Shown here: positions 17,722 to 27,860 of the stretch, one piece after another
How the letters are laid out: every line of letters begins with the position of its first letter
Position numbering within the stretch: position 1 is the stretch's first letter
Source of the DNA: SB11 sp964584305
GTDB lineage: Bacteria; Bacteroidota; Bacteroidia; UBA8524
DNA: 64,000 bases
NCBI GenBank assembly: GCA_964584305.1
Contig: CAZOZL010000012.1
Location: forward strand, 1-64,000
Direction: 5' to 3'
Notes under the pieces: model-generated
Told to the model about the DNA's origin: nothing
Database searches by the model: none
Seen by the model: only the letters and a program-made list of their open reading frames with translations
Translations under genes and position numbers: made by a program

Positions 17722-19434
17722 TTATGATAATTGATACTCGGCAAGGTTCATCAAATATTTGTGCATAGCTTTTAGTCTATCGTCAACCATTTTCTTTTTA
17801 TTGGCATCATTAGGGTCGCTTTTATAGTCGTTCCATATATCTGTCCAATAGTAATCTTGTGCTTGCCCAGAAAGAAGTATTCCTTTTATAAAATTTTTCC
17901 GAGCTTGATTTACATCAATAGCATATAATACTTCAAGTGTGCGCTCTATTAGCTTATTAGGGTCGGCGGCATCTGTTCCAAATTGGCTTGCAAAAGCGAT
18001 GGAGTCTATTATCATAGACTGCCCCCTGCGCGTGTACCCCACATACACCAATAAATCTGTAAGTTGGCTGCGTTTGGGAAGTGTATCGCTGTTAATCCAA
18101 AGTTCGTAATATTGCGGGTCTTGGTAATATGCTGGCCATCCTGCTACGTTGGGCGGGTCTAACAAGGATTGTTGTTGTATTGCCCCTGCCGCCCATATAA
18201 AATTCCAAAATAGGTATTGGGTAGCAATATCAGGCGCAGGAATCTCTATTTTAAACTGGCGTATTAAGCCAATGCCTAAATCTGTTGGTCCTTTTATTAC
18301 ACAGCCCATGCTTAGGTCGTCAAAAAAGTGTTGGCTTTTCAATAACGCTGCTAATACGGGTTTAATATCCCAATTATTATTTATAAACTCATCTGCCAAA
18401 GGCTTAATTATGGTATTCTCGGTATCCGTATCAATTATATAGTAAACAAAAAATTTGTACAGTTTGCGAACCATGAACCTTGCTACCTCTGTTTGGGCAA
18501 ATATCATGTCAATCAGTTCGTCGGTTTCTTTTGCTCCGTCAGCACCCGATTGTCCTTTTATTACTTTATTATTAAAAAACGATGAGAATTGTTTATCGCC
18601 TATATCATGCCTTGTAGGGTCAAAAAACGAGGCTACGCTGGCACGCCTATCTCTCCAGCCAGTAAGCACACGTGCTGCTGCTTTCACATCATCTTCGGTA
18701 TATTTGCTGCCTGCTCCTTTTCCTAATGTAAATAGTTCTTGCAACTCGCGGGCATAGTTTTCATCAGGGGCAGTTTTGGTGTTTACATTACCATTTAGGT
18801 AGCGCAACATAGCAGGGTCTTTGGTAGCGTCTTTTACTAATTGTTTAAAATTGCCCAAAGCACCCGTTCGTAACATTGCCAAGTATTTGTAGCCATAATG
18901 TGCTTCGCTATAAATGCCTATTTCAGCAGCAAAATGGTTGTGCCAAAACAAAGTCATTTTCTCGAGAATGGTATTATCAGCTATCATTTGGCTAATCCAC
19001 CAACTACGTAGCGATTGAGTACGTTTGAAATTGATACCTCCATTAGGTGGGGCTGTAACCCAAGTTTGTCCCAAAGGCACATCAGGGTCGGGCGATTGCG
19101 CTGTGCCATAATTATTTAGCGGAGGTGTGGGCGGGGTGTTAGCCGTATTTAGCAGCATATCTACTGCCGCACTCATACCCATAGCTACTACACTATCAAG
19201 CAGTTGTTTATCAAAACCAAAACAAACACGGCGTAGTAAATGTGCTGCTTCCTTAGCTGTCCACTGCCCTGTATAGTCGCTTAACCCTGCTGATGCAAGT
19301 TGCAAATTGGTGGGTAAAGTTTGGTTTTGGTATATTTCTTCTGGGCGTTTGCCTGCGGGTAACTCGCCCCCATCGGTTAAGGGTGCAAGTGCTGATTTTG
19401 CTATGTGTTTGGTTAAGAAATCTCTTCTGTTCAT
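17722..19434 (-). CDS. DUF1800 exported protein, partner of DUF1501
   Basis: This protein of about 570 residues has the DUF1800 pattern: AHLLRRVCFG near residue 70, MTLFWHNHFA, and ENYARELQELFTLG. Function is unknown for the family; it nearly always occurs with DUF1501. I place the start at the ATG at 19434 because the sequence from there (MNRRDFLTKH) is the twin-arginine-like signal expected for the family. The open frame extends 27 codons further, to 19515, but that part looks like leader. No type IX sorting domain is visible, unlike in its partner. Confidence 0.9.
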   Translation of the reverse strand: MNRRDFLTKHIAKSALAPLTDGGELPAGKRPEEIYQNQTLPTNLQLASAGLSDYTGQWTAKEAAHLLRRVCFGFDKQLLDSVVAMGMSAAVDMLLNTANTPPTPPLNNYGTAQSPDPDVPLGQTWVTAPPNGGINFKRTQSLRSWWISQMIADNTILEKMTLFWHNHFAAEIGIYSEAHYGYKYLAMLRTGALGNFKQLVKDATKDPAMLRYLNGNVNTKTAPDENYARELQELFTLGKGAGSKYTEDDVKAAARVLTGWRDRRASVASFFDPTRHDIGDKQFSSFFNNKVIKGQSGADGAKETDELIDMIFAQTEVARFMVRKLYKFFVYYIIDTDTENTIIKPLADEFINNNWDIKPVLAALLKSQHFFDDLSMGCVIKGPTDLGIGLIRQFKIEIPAPDIATQYLFWNFIWAAGAIQQQSLLDPPNVAGWPAYYQDPQYYELWINSDTLPKRSQLTDLLVYVGYTRRGQSMIIDSIAFASQFGTDAADPNKLIERTLEVLYAIDVNQARKNFIKGILLSGQAQDYYWTDIWNDYKSDPNDANKKKMVDDRLKAMHKYLMNLAEYQLS

Positions 19435-19547
19435 AGGCTTTAAGTTTATGTGCGCTTTATTATGTAGAGAGCGATTTTTTTGTTTTTGACTGTAAAAATC
19501 TGAAAAGGTTGACAAGCAAGTTAAAAAAAATTTATGAATTTTGTATA

Positions 19548-20010
19548 ATGAGTTCTACCCTCCCGCAATTACTTACTGATAATTTGTCTCGCTATATAGA
19601 CTTAACCGATAGTGAATGAGCCTATTTTATTCTCTTTTAAAGGAAAAAGCATATTGCAAAAAAGGAGCTACTACTACAAGCTGATGAAATTTGCTGCTTC
19701 GAGACTTTTATAGTGAGTAGTTGCCTGCGCAGTTATTATATAGATAATGATGGAAACGAGCACACTACTTTATTTGCTATTAAAAAAATCGGTGTGGTAT
19801 TTTTATATAGTTACCTTAAATAGAAGATAACCTTACCAGTAATGTATCAACGCAGGTAATAAACAAAAAAATGAGCAACAACGGGATTATACATAAAAGA
19901 CGCAAGCGGCACTATAATGGCAATTTATAGAAGCAGTAGCTTCCCAGTTTAATTTAAAGTGATTTTTAAGGAGTAGTTGCCGCAAAAAACGTAATCTGTT
20001 TTTGGAATAA
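19548..20010 (+). pseudogene. Decayed Crp/Fnr-family transcriptional regulator
   Basis: Reading from ATG 19548 gives a Crp/Fnr N-terminus (LLTDNLSRYIDLTDSE), broken by TGA at 19617 and TAA at 19638. The same frame then gives the cyclic-nucleotide-binding core: KKELLLQADEIC, FIVSSCLRSYYIDNDGNEH, then TLFAIKK, up to a TAG at 19821. In another frame at 19927-20010 the HTH remnant reads EAVASQFNLK, a stop, then FLRSSCRKKRN, matching the IASYLNL...FLSRLRKK end of the family. The whole length (about 150 codons) is shorter than an intact member (about 190). Several nonsense codons and at least one frameshift indicate an old pseudogene. Confidence 0.8.
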
Positions 20011-20036
20011 TGCGATATTCTGTTATCCCCTCAAAA

Positions 20037-21098
20037 TTATTTAGCAAAACACCGTGCTATATCCACCTCTTGATGAATTTTACCTCCATTTATAATATTA
20101 CCCACCAACTGATGGGCAAAATAAGGGGCAAGCATAACACCTTTAGCACCCAAACCATTCAATATGCCTACTTGTGGATAGTTAGGGTGTAGCCCTACAA
20201 AGGGTCTTCTATCCCTTGCTGATGGGCGAATAGCCGCCTTGTGTCCTACTATTTCATAAGGTACTTTTAGTATCTCTTTTATCTTGCCTTCTAATATTGT
20301 TCTACCCATTTTTGTAGGTGTATAATCTATATCGCTCCAATTATAGGTTGAACCTACATTGTATAAATTTTCACCTATGGGAACTATAAATATACCCTTA
20401 TTAATTATTGCTTCTTTTTCAGGCAAGTCGGCTTTTATAGTAAGTAGTTCACCTTTTACGGGATAAAACGTGGCAACCTCTTTCCAATAAGGGTTTTGTA
20501 GTGTTTGCAGTCCTTCACAAAAAATAATTTTTTTAGCAGTAAACTGCTTGTAAACTATCCCATCACTGGTAAGTTCTAAATCTTTAAATATAAAACTATC
20601 AGGCAAAAAACTGTTTTTCTGGCTAAGGTAGTTGGCAGTAGCGTGAATGTATTTTTTAATGTCTAAAAAACCACAATGGTTTATAACCGCCGCACCCCTA
20701 CCCGCATTATAATACTCTTTGTTTAAACCGTTGTATATGCTGGGGTTTAAAAAATCTTTCACTTCACTATTTTCAAGTTTGCCTTGCCAGTGTTGCACAT
20801 CATCTTCGGAAGGGAATATCCTATAATACGGGCGTGGATGGTAAAATTTTGCACTCACTACCGCCTCTACACGGGGGAAAAAGACCGCATTATATTGTAG
20901 TAGTGTTTTCGCCAAAAAACTTTGTGTATAACGTTTAAAAACAACAGGATTCCACATTCCCGCAGCCACTTTTGATGAGGTTATTTCTTTTTGCTCATCA
21001 ATTACCAAAACACTTTGCCCTTGCTGCAAAAAAATGTGGGCAAGGGTTGTACCCGCCAGCCCCTGCCCTATTATTATATAGTCGTACTTATCTTTCAA
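20037..21098 (-). CDS. FAD-dependent amine/amino-acid oxidase-like protein (DAO family)
   Basis: This 353-residue flavoprotein opens with a dinucleotide-binding fold: YIIIGQGLAGTTLA (GxGxxG), then an acidic residue at the end of strand 2 (VLVIDEQ). The C-terminal block IRPSARDRRPFVGLHP to LNGLGAKGVMLAPYFA is the FAD-contact region of DAO-type oxidases such as glycine oxidase and MnmC. The substrate is unknown. The gene follows the 7TM-DISM kinase on the same strand after 11 bases, so co-transcription is likely. Confidence 0.88.
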   Translation of the reverse strand: MKDKYDYIIIGQGLAGTTLAHIFLQQGQSVLVIDEQKEITSSKVAAGMWNPVVFKRYTQSFLAKTLLQYNAVFFPRVEAVVSAKFYHPRPYYRIFPSEDDVQHWQGKLENSEVKDFLNPSIYNGLNKEYYNAGRGAAVINHCGFLDIKKYIHATANYLSQKNSFLPDSFIFKDLELTSDGIVYKQFTAKKIIFCEGLQTLQNPYWKEVATFYPVKGELLTIKADLPEKEAIINKGIFIVPIGENLYNVGSTYNWSDIDYTPTKMGRTILEGKIKEILKVPYEIVGHKAAIRPSARDRRPFVGLHPNYPQVGILNGLGAKGVMLAPYFAHQLVGNIINGGKIHQEVDIARCFAK

Positions 21099-21109
21099 AA
21101 AAAAAATGC

Positions 21110-23110
21110 TTATTTAAAAACGGGTAGCGTAATGGTAAACTTACTACCCTGCCCCAACTTACTTATTACTGTTATAGTTCCATTGTTTTTTTCTACAAAA
21201 TCTTTGCAAATAACCAAGCCAAGCCCTGTTCCTGTTTCTCCATCAGTACCTTTCAACGATTTATTTTTTCCCGCATCAAAAATAGTCTCTATTTTATCCT
21301 CGCTAATCCCCAAACCACTATCGCTAATCCAAAGGGAAACTGTGTCTTTTTTCTCGTCTATACTTCCTCCTAATACTATTTCCCCTCCAACTATTGTAAA
21401 TTTTAAAGCATTAGATATTAAATTACGTATCACCGTATTTATCATATCTGTATCAGCATTGGCATATATTTTTTGGGGTATATTATTTATAATGCTTATC
21501 TCTTTTGCTTTTGCTTTTAGTCCGTACAGCTGTATAGTATCATCTGCTAAGTCATAAAAACTAACTTTTGATAGATTATACTCTGCATCACCAAATTGTG
21601 CTTTTGCCCAATGCAATAAACTATCTAACAAATCAAACGAGCGTTTTGAGGCATCTTTTAATAACTCTATTGTTTCTTTATTGCGTAGCTTCTCATCTTC
21701 GCTCATCATATTAGCAAGCTGGCTTACATTGCTCAAAGGACCTCTTAAATCATGTGCTATTACTGATAGTATTTTATCTTTGGTGGTGTTTAAGTCCTCT
21801 AACTCTTCTTTTTGCTGCCCTAATATTTGGGTTTGTTCTTCCATCTCTCTACTTCTTTCTTCTACTTTTCTACTTAGCAGTGCATTTTTTTGACGGACAA
21901 AATCTTCACTTTCGGCAATTCTCTTATATTTTTCTTTTTTAGTTTTTTCGGTCTCGTGTTTCCTAATATTCATTCTATCTCCCAAAGCAAATGAAAGTAG
22001 TACAGCACCTATCATAGCCCCTATTTGTGATGCCTGCACAAAGAAGTACGTATAAGGTAATGCTCCCATTTTTTGCAACATAGTAATACTAAGCCCTACT
22101 AAAAATACAGCCCATGCTAATAAAAAAAAGCGGGCGGGTTTAAACCCGCTTCTATAAGAGATTATCCCCCCCACCAACATACTTATGCCAGCTACAAAAT
22201 CAATAAATTGCACCATTTTGCTTGCTATGGCATGATACCCTAACCAATCTACGGGGAATACTAACATATTAACCAGCAAAACTGCCCATAACCAACGGTG
22301 TAATGCTTTAAACTTAGTGCCTGTCTCTAAAAAAACGATGGCAAATAGTATTGAGAAAAAAACCATTCCTAATATTGAGGGTTCGTAATGGTTAATCCAA
22401 CTATTATTAGCCCATAACAGCAAATAGGCATAGCCTAAAAAATACATTGCCTTAATTACCATAGCAAAAATATACAGGGCATAAAATGCGTACACTTTAT
22501 CTCTAAAAGCAATCCAAAGAAAAAGAGCGTACAGCACAATAAGGATAGTAAGCCCTAAATACATACCATGAAAAATTTTTTCGTGCAAACCCTCTTTATA
22601 GGCTGTTTTATACGATACCAGCTTTATAGGAAGCCGAAGTGTATAGGTTGATTTTGCTCTTATATAATAAGTATATAGCCCTTTTTTTAGTAAAAATTTA
22701 ATGTTGTTTTCCTGCAAGTTTCTTTCACCAATTGGTATAGCCGACCCAATAGCCTTGTGGTGTATCACCTGCCCTTTAGCACCTACAACAAATAACTCTA
22801 CAGAGTCCATCATAGGGTAACATATTTCTAAATAGATAGGCTCATCTTTCTCCACCCTTATATTGGCTTTTAGCCATATAGCCGAAGGGGTTAAAAAATA
22901 CTGTGGAACAGCCTGTATATTAGGGATAAAACCATTTTTCAACTCCGCTATATCGCTATAAGTAGCAAAACTTGTTTCATCCTCATAAATATACATTTGC
23001 CCAGCAATCAACTCCCCCTCAATACTATTATTAAAAAGTATTGTTGGTTGTGCTTGTACACCCACACCAATAAGAAAAAGAGTAGCTATTATGTAAATCT
23101 GTTTTATCAC
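21110..23110 (-). CDS. 7TM-DISM sensor histidine kinase
   Basis: This 666-residue membrane kinase has a signal sequence (1-20), a periplasmic 7TMR-DISMED2-type beta-sandwich (about 25-165), seven closely spaced membrane helices (about 175-385), a coiled coil (about 390-445), HisKA with phospho-accepting His453 (IAHDLRGPLSN) and a HATPase_c domain with N box (NLISNALKF), DSGLG and TGTGLGL. DISMED2 domains bind carbohydrate-like ligands in some cases. No response regulator is adjacent; the next gene downstream is the FAD oxidoreductase. Confidence 0.93.
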   Translation of the reverse strand: MIKQIYIIATLFLIGVGVQAQPTILFNNSIEGELIAGQMYIYEDETSFATYSDIAELKNGFIPNIQAVPQYFLTPSAIWLKANIRVEKDEPIYLEICYPMMDSVELFVVGAKGQVIHHKAIGSAIPIGERNLQENNIKFLLKKGLYTYYIRAKSTYTLRLPIKLVSYKTAYKEGLHEKIFHGMYLGLTILIVLYALFLWIAFRDKVYAFYALYIFAMVIKAMYFLGYAYLLLWANNSWINHYEPSILGMVFFSILFAIVFLETGTKFKALHRWLWAVLLVNMLVFPVDWLGYHAIASKMVQFIDFVAGISMLVGGIISYRSGFKPARFFLLAWAVFLVGLSITMLQKMGALPYTYFFVQASQIGAMIGAVLLSFALGDRMNIRKHETEKTKKEKYKRIAESEDFVRQKNALLSRKVEERSREMEEQTQILGQQKEELEDLNTTKDKILSVIAHDLRGPLSNVSQLANMMSEDEKLRNKETIELLKDASKRSFDLLDSLLHWAKAQFGDAEYNLSKVSFYDLADDTIQLYGLKAKAKEISIINNIPQKIYANADTDMINTVIRNLISNALKFTIVGGEIVLGGSIDEKKDTVSLWISDSGLGISEDKIETIFDAGKNKSLKGTDGETGTGLGLVICKDFVEKNNGTITVISKLGQGSKFTITLPVFK

Positions 23111-23284
23111 AAAAAAATGAGCGAAAAAATTTTAAAAATAAGACTTTTTTAATGTGTTAAAGCTAACACGTTTTTACCTATAACAATACTGTATTCTCTG
23201 TATTCTCTATGTTCCCGTTTACCTTAAATGGAAATAGAAATACATATACAAATATATATAACTAAAATACTGAACCAAAAGTAA

Positions 23285-23292
23285 TAGGTTTG
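23285..23292 (+). promoter_or_regulatory. Putative -7 box for the YCF48-like gene
   Basis: TAGGTTTG is an exact TAnnTTTG match nine bases before ATG 23302. The TTG that would extend the ORF to 23290 lies inside this box, which argues for the ATG as the true start. Confidence 0.45.
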
Positions 23293-23301
23293 TGTAACAT
23301 A

Positions 23302-24390
23302 ATGAGTATGCCTTCTAAAATATATATAAAACACCTATTAGTAGTTACTATTGCGTTGCTATTTAGTTCATTTTCGTTTAGTCAATCTTTTAGTTTTAAA
23401 ATGCTTTCCTCATCAAAACCTACTAACCTAAGAGGACTAAGCGCAGTAGATAGTCTCACCATTTGGACTTGTGGAAACAATGGACATATTGGCAAAAGTA
23501 TTGATGGCGGAACTACTTGGAATTGGGTAAACCCAATAGCCTATGAAAAAAGTGATTTTAGAGATGTACACGCATTTAGTGCTGATACTGCAATAATTAT
23601 GGCAGCAGGTACGCCCGCATTAATACTTCGCACCACCAATGGAGGCATTACATGGGTGGAAGCATTTAGAAGTGATAACGAACGAGTGTTTTTAGACGCA
23701 CTTGATTTTTGGGGCGATAAAAAGGGTATTTGCATTGGCGATTGGGTAGATAACAAACCTTACAACCTTAGCACCTTTGACAAAGGAAAAACGTGGCAAT
23801 TACAAAAATTTGAAACTGATTATAAAAATAAAGATGGTGCTTACTTTGCCGCAAGCGGTACTTGCCTAAGAGCATTTACTTTTGAGAGCGATACTGGCTT
23901 TATTGCCACCATATCAATAAATATTGACTCAAGCAATAAGCACGGGTTTATGGTTTTTGAAAAACTGAAACACAATGAGTATGATATAGATTTGTATGAT
24001 GCTCCATACACTACCACCGAGCCTTCGCAAGGGTTATTTTCTCTTTGCATTGATATTGATAATGAAATTATTTGGGTAGTAGGAGGCGACTATGCCAAAC
24101 CGAATAATGGTTTTAGTGCTTTTTTTGATATTGATGACGATGAGTTTAAAATACCCCAAAGCCAAGTAAACGGCTACCGCAGTTGTGTTGAACTTTTTAG
24201 CTACAACAATACCACTATGGTAATAGCTTGTGGTCCAAATGGTGCTGATATTAGCATATCAAACATTGAAAAAATTGCTTGGAAACCTATAAGCCAGTTA
24301 CCATTTAATACAGCAAAAAAATCAAGAATAGGAAACACTGTTTTTTTGTGTGGTAAGCAAGGTACTATATACAAGCTGATAGTGAAGTAG
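23302..24390 (+). CDS. Exported YCF48/BNR-like beta-propeller protein
   Basis: About 362 residues, with a signal peptide (IYIKHLLVVTIALLFSS) ending near SQ. Three BNR/Asp-box-like units are visible: SIDGGTTW, TTNGGITW and TFDKGKTW, each preceded by a hydrophobic strand, as in the YCF48/photosystem stability-factor family of seven-bladed propellers. In Bacteroidota such proteins are usually cell-envelope proteins of unknown function. No sorting domain is visible at the C-terminus. I start at ATG 23302; a second ATG at 23308 is also possible. Confidence 0.8.
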   Translation: MSMPSKIYIKHLLVVTIALLFSSFSFSQSFSFKMLSSSKPTNLRGLSAVDSLTIWTCGNNGHIGKSIDGGTTWNWVNPIAYEKSDFRDVHAFSADTAIIMAAGTPALILRTTNGGITWVEAFRSDNERVFLDALDFWGDKKGICIGDWVDNKPYNLSTFDKGKTWQLQKFETDYKNKDGAYFAASGTCLRAFTFESDTGFIATISINIDSSNKHGFMVFEKLKHNEYDIDLYDAPYTTTEPSQGLFSLCIDIDNEIIWVVGGDYAKPNNGFSAFFDIDDDEFKIPQSQVNGYRSCVELFSYNNTTMVIACGPNGADISISNIEKIAWKPISQLPFNTAKKSRIGNTVFLCGKQGTIYKLIVK

Positions 24391-24391
24391 C

Positions 24392-24796
24392 TTAGTGTTT
24401 TCTTGAGTTAATAAATTTCAAATAATTTTCTATCACTTTTAAATCGGCAATTGCCCAGTTAAGTGTGTATAATTCTTGCGGGGCAAGCCATATCATAGCT
24501 TTATGCTCCAATAATTCAATCTCATTTCCGTTTCTCACACTGCATATAAAAGGAATTAACCGTATGGTTTGTACTTCACTTTGGACATCGCTAAAGGGTA
24601 GCTCCTCCCAAATATCAATTTCAATGTTTAGCTCTTCTTTTATTTCACGCAAAAGGCATTTACGCTGGGTTTCATTAGACTCTACTTTTCCACCAGCAAA
24701 CTCCCATTTGTTTGCCATAACTCCGCTATTCCCTTTTTGCACAGCAAGCACCTTGCCTGCCTGTTCTATAATTGCACAGGTAACTTCTATTAGCAT
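24392..24796 (-). CDS. Nudix hydrolase, MutT-like
   Basis: This protein of about 134 residues has a complete Nudix box, GGKVESNETQRKCLLREIKE followed by EL, with the Gx5Ex7REUxEE spacing that binds Mg2+. The short length and N-terminal EVTCAIIEQ are typical of 8-oxo-dGTP diphosphatase MutT, which clears oxidised nucleotides; substrate assignment by eye is tentative. The frame can be extended by two codons to a TTG at 24802, but ATG 24796 (MLIEVTC) is the better start. It is convergent with the YCF48-like gene, with one base between the stops. Confidence 0.92.
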   Translation of the reverse strand: MLIEVTCAIIEQAGKVLAVQKGNSGVMANKWEFAGGKVESNETQRKCLLREIKEELNIEIDIWEELPFSDVQSEVQTIRLIPFICSVRNGNEIELLEHKAMIWLAPQELYTLNWAIADLKVIENYLKFINSRKH

Positions 24797-24892
24797 AATC
24801 AACGGCAGTTATATCTGTTTTTTATATTTAAAAAATTAAGTAGCCCTGATGTAGAACCAAAAAAATCATATTGAGGCTTAGGCTAATCGGGT

Positions 24893-27658
24893 TTATTTCC
24901 AATGTGGTAAATCTACCGTTGCGCTAAAATAAATCATCCGCCCTACGCGTGGTCCTCCATATACTTGTATTACTTTATTGTTTAGCAAATTGCTTGCCCC
25001 CAATTTAAAAGTAGTGTATATGCGGGTTACTTTATAGTTTACTTGAGCATCTACCATAGCGTAAGTGGGTACTAAGCCTGTAAATTGTGGCGAGCCCTCA
25101 AAAATAAATCCTTCCACCCAGCGGTAGTTTATATTATATCCCCAATTGCGTATTCGCAACTTCCCTATTTTTGATGTTATTTCTCTTCCGTTAATACCAA
25201 TATTAAATTTATGTGCGGGCGTATTAAATGCGGGTATAATAGGGTCAATACTGCCTTGCCTGTCAAGCACATTCCAGCTATAATTTCCTGCAAAGTTAAA
25301 CCATGCCTTAATATAGTAGTTTAAACCTATGGAAAACCCTGTGGTAGTAACTAAATCTGTTGAGTTGGCTGTAACCCTAAATACATCAGTTTTGCTGGGT
25401 AGGTTGGTATTAGGGTCAATTTCTAAGTCCATACCAATTTTAAATCCTAAGAAATCTCGGTAAACACTATAATAGTAGCTGGCATCAATAAAAAGTTTTT
25501 TACCTATTGTAGTTCTATACCCTATTTCGGCAGTGCGTACCCGTTCAGGTTTTACAGGGGCTACATCAAAAAAGTTTAAATCGTTTTGGTTTTGCGAGTT
25601 TAAATAAGTTACAAAAGACCCTACCGTTACTAAATCTTGATATCCTTCAAGGTTTCCTAAAAGTGTAGCTCTACCCACATTTAAAAAGAAATATTGATCG
25701 GTGAGTGTGGGGTTACGTATGGCTGATGCAAAAGAGAACCTGAAAATATTTTTTTTCTTTACATAAACAGCGGTGAATGCAGGCGAAAACAGATGGTCGA
25801 AATTTTGATTTTTGTCCATCCGTAATGTGGCACTAAGTTTTAGTTTTTCTTTTAAAAATTTCTTTTCTATGCCTGTATAAACACCGTATTCAAAATTGCT
25901 TATTCTAGCTCCTGCGGTGTCTATAAATAGTGTTCCCTGTGAGTAGGGACGGTATAAACGAGCACTTGCACCTACACGTATATCAGCAAATTTTGGGTTA
26001 AAAATATATTCGCCTTGTGCATGATATAGGGCAGACTTATCAAAAAATCGTGAGCCGCCTTCTGTTGATTTTGCAGAGGTGATGGCATTAAAAGCAGAAT
26101 CAAATGCTTTTGTACCAGGGGCGAAGCGTTCGGCTATACTTATATTTTCGTTGTTGGCAAAGTTGCGGGTTTCTGCGTGCCATTTCACAAAAGAGTCGTA
26201 AAAATTGTTTTCTAAAAAATCTCGTCGTCGTCGTGATAATGTAGTATCACCTGTTTGAAACTGAGGAAACCCTGGTAATGAGCGTACTTTATTATCAATA
26301 TTAGCGTTCCAATAATTAGCATAGTCTAAACTCCATTGCACATCTGTTTTAGCATTGTCTTGTAATAGTAGTGCCGTACGAAAGGCATCGTATGAGTTTC
26401 CTGCATCCTCGTGTGTGGTATAAATTCTAAAAAAATATTTCTTATTTTTTCTTATCTCAAGCCTGTTTTGATAAAAACGAATATTGCGTAAGCTAAAACG
26501 GTTATCTCCCTGATATACTGTTGTTCCTGCACCAAAGTTAAAAGCATAAATCAGCTCAACATCTTTTTTTATTTTGTAGTGTGCGGCAAGGCTACTTTTA
26601 AAGTTTCGGGTATCGTAGTCAACAATATCAATCTCTTTATAGCCAGAACGATAGTATGTGCCTAAGGCAGGTACAGCAAGCTGCCCATCACGGTCGTTGC
26701 GCTGTTGGTATTCATCACCATAGATGTTTACTGCATCCCAGCCCCCAGGGTTACCAAATGGCGAGCGAGATTGTGGTGTAGGCTCATAGTTTTCGGCTTC
26801 CCAATCATCTGCTCGTAGTGTAAATAAATTTACTTTATAGGCAAACTTTTCTTCGCCTTTTTTGTTTTTAAATACTTGTGCAAAACGTACTGCCATTTCA
26901 CTCAAGCGGCGTTCGCCTACCTTTACTTGGGCTGAAAATCCTTGATAATCAAAAGGGTTTTTGCTGGTCATATTTATAACCCCATTAAAGGCATTCGGTC
27001 CATAGTATGCACCACTTGCACCCACTATTAAATCTACCCTTAAAATATCTAATTCTGATGCCCCTAAAAAATTACCTAACGAAAAATTTAAACCTGGTGC
27101 TTGGTTATCCACTCCATCAATTAATTGTAGCGAGCGCACGGGCGAAGTACTATTAAACCCTCGTGTATTTATTACTTTAAAGCCAATACTAGCTGCTGTT
27201 ATATCCACTCCTTTAAGGTGCGCTAACCCTTCATAAAAATTGGCAGCAGGAGTTTCTTTTATAGAAATTAGGTCTAATGACTCTATGGTTAATGGGGCTT
27301 GCTTTTGCTTTTCCGAAATTCGCATTTCAGTAACCTCTATCTCACCTACACTAATCACATTAGGTTGAAGCCTTATGGTAAGGCTCTTTTTTGTATTTTT
27401 TATTTCAATTTCTTGAGTAAGATAGCCCGTATAGCTAATAACAATGGTTAGCGGAAGTGTATCCACCCTTAGTTTAAAATTACCGCTAAGGTCTGTAGTT
27501 ACTCCTTTTGAAGTGTTTTTTATCAAAATAGATGCACCTATTAATCCTTCATTAGTTTCAGCATCTTTTACCTTGCCTTTAAGGTACTGTTGCGCTGAAA
27601 GCGAACTGGTGAAAAATAGAAAAAGTAAAACAGTATAAATATTTCTCATTAGTTTCAC
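24893..27658 (-). CDS. TonB-dependent outer-membrane receptor
   Basis: This 921-residue receptor has a signal peptide (to SAQ, about residue 23), a carboxypeptidase-regulatory-like domain (about 25-110, LKGKVKDAETNEGLIGASI), a plug domain (about 125-235, with GVINMTSKNPF) and a beta barrel reaching the C-terminal ATVDLPHWK. No SusD-like partner lies next to it, so it is not a standard polysaccharide-utilisation pair. The ligand is unknown. It is divergent from an operon encoding a small barrel and a di-haem peroxidase, which is compatible with metal or haem traffic but does not prove it. Confidence 0.93.
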   Translation of the reverse strand: MKLMRNIYTVLLFLFFTSSLSAQQYLKGKVKDAETNEGLIGASILIKNTSKGVTTDLSGNFKLRVDTLPLTIVISYTGYLTQEIEIKNTKKSLTIRLQPNVISVGEIEVTEMRISEKQKQAPLTIESLDLISIKETPAANFYEGLAHLKGVDITAASIGFKVINTRGFNSTSPVRSLQLIDGVDNQAPGLNFSLGNFLGASELDILRVDLIVGASGAYYGPNAFNGVINMTSKNPFDYQGFSAQVKVGERRLSEMAVRFAQVFKNKKGEEKFAYKVNLFTLRADDWEAENYEPTPQSRSPFGNPGGWDAVNIYGDEYQQRNDRDGQLAVPALGTYYRSGYKEIDIVDYDTRNFKSSLAAHYKIKKDVELIYAFNFGAGTTVYQGDNRFSLRNIRFYQNRLEIRKNKKYFFRIYTTHEDAGNSYDAFRTALLLQDNAKTDVQWSLDYANYWNANIDNKVRSLPGFPQFQTGDTTLSRRRRDFLENNFYDSFVKWHAETRNFANNENISIAERFAPGTKAFDSAFNAITSAKSTEGGSRFFDKSALYHAQGEYIFNPKFADIRVGASARLYRPYSQGTLFIDTAGARISNFEYGVYTGIEKKFLKEKLKLSATLRMDKNQNFDHLFSPAFTAVYVKKKNIFRFSFASAIRNPTLTDQYFFLNVGRATLLGNLEGYQDLVTVGSFVTYLNSQNQNDLNFFDVAPVKPERVRTAEIGYRTTIGKKLFIDASYYYSVYRDFLGFKIGMDLEIDPNTNLPSKTDVFRVTANSTDLVTTTGFSIGLNYYIKAWFNFAGNYSWNVLDRQGSIDPIIPAFNTPAHKFNIGINGREITSKIGKLRIRNWGYNINYRWVEGFIFEGSPQFTGLVPTYAMVDAQVNYKVTRIYTTFKLGASNLLNNKVIQVYGGPRVGRMIYFSATVDLPHWK

Positions 27659-27860
27659 ATAAAAAACGTTGTAAATATATAGTAAACAAGCAAATTTGAA
27701 CTATTTTGTTTTAAGTTTCCTTTTTATACGCAGTGAAAAGTCGGGCGTGATTGGTATAGCACCAAGCAAGGGGAAACATTATTGAAGTTGCAGGCATTAA
27801 GATATACTGTTTTTTGGAATTGCGCTTACTTTTTCAGATATTTACAAATCTATTTTAATT

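Noticed and set aside
22127..22150. Inverted repeat AAGCGGG...CCCGCTT inside the 7TM-DISM kinase gene
   Set aside because: It lies in a coding membrane segment; the codons are read normally, and no T tract follows.
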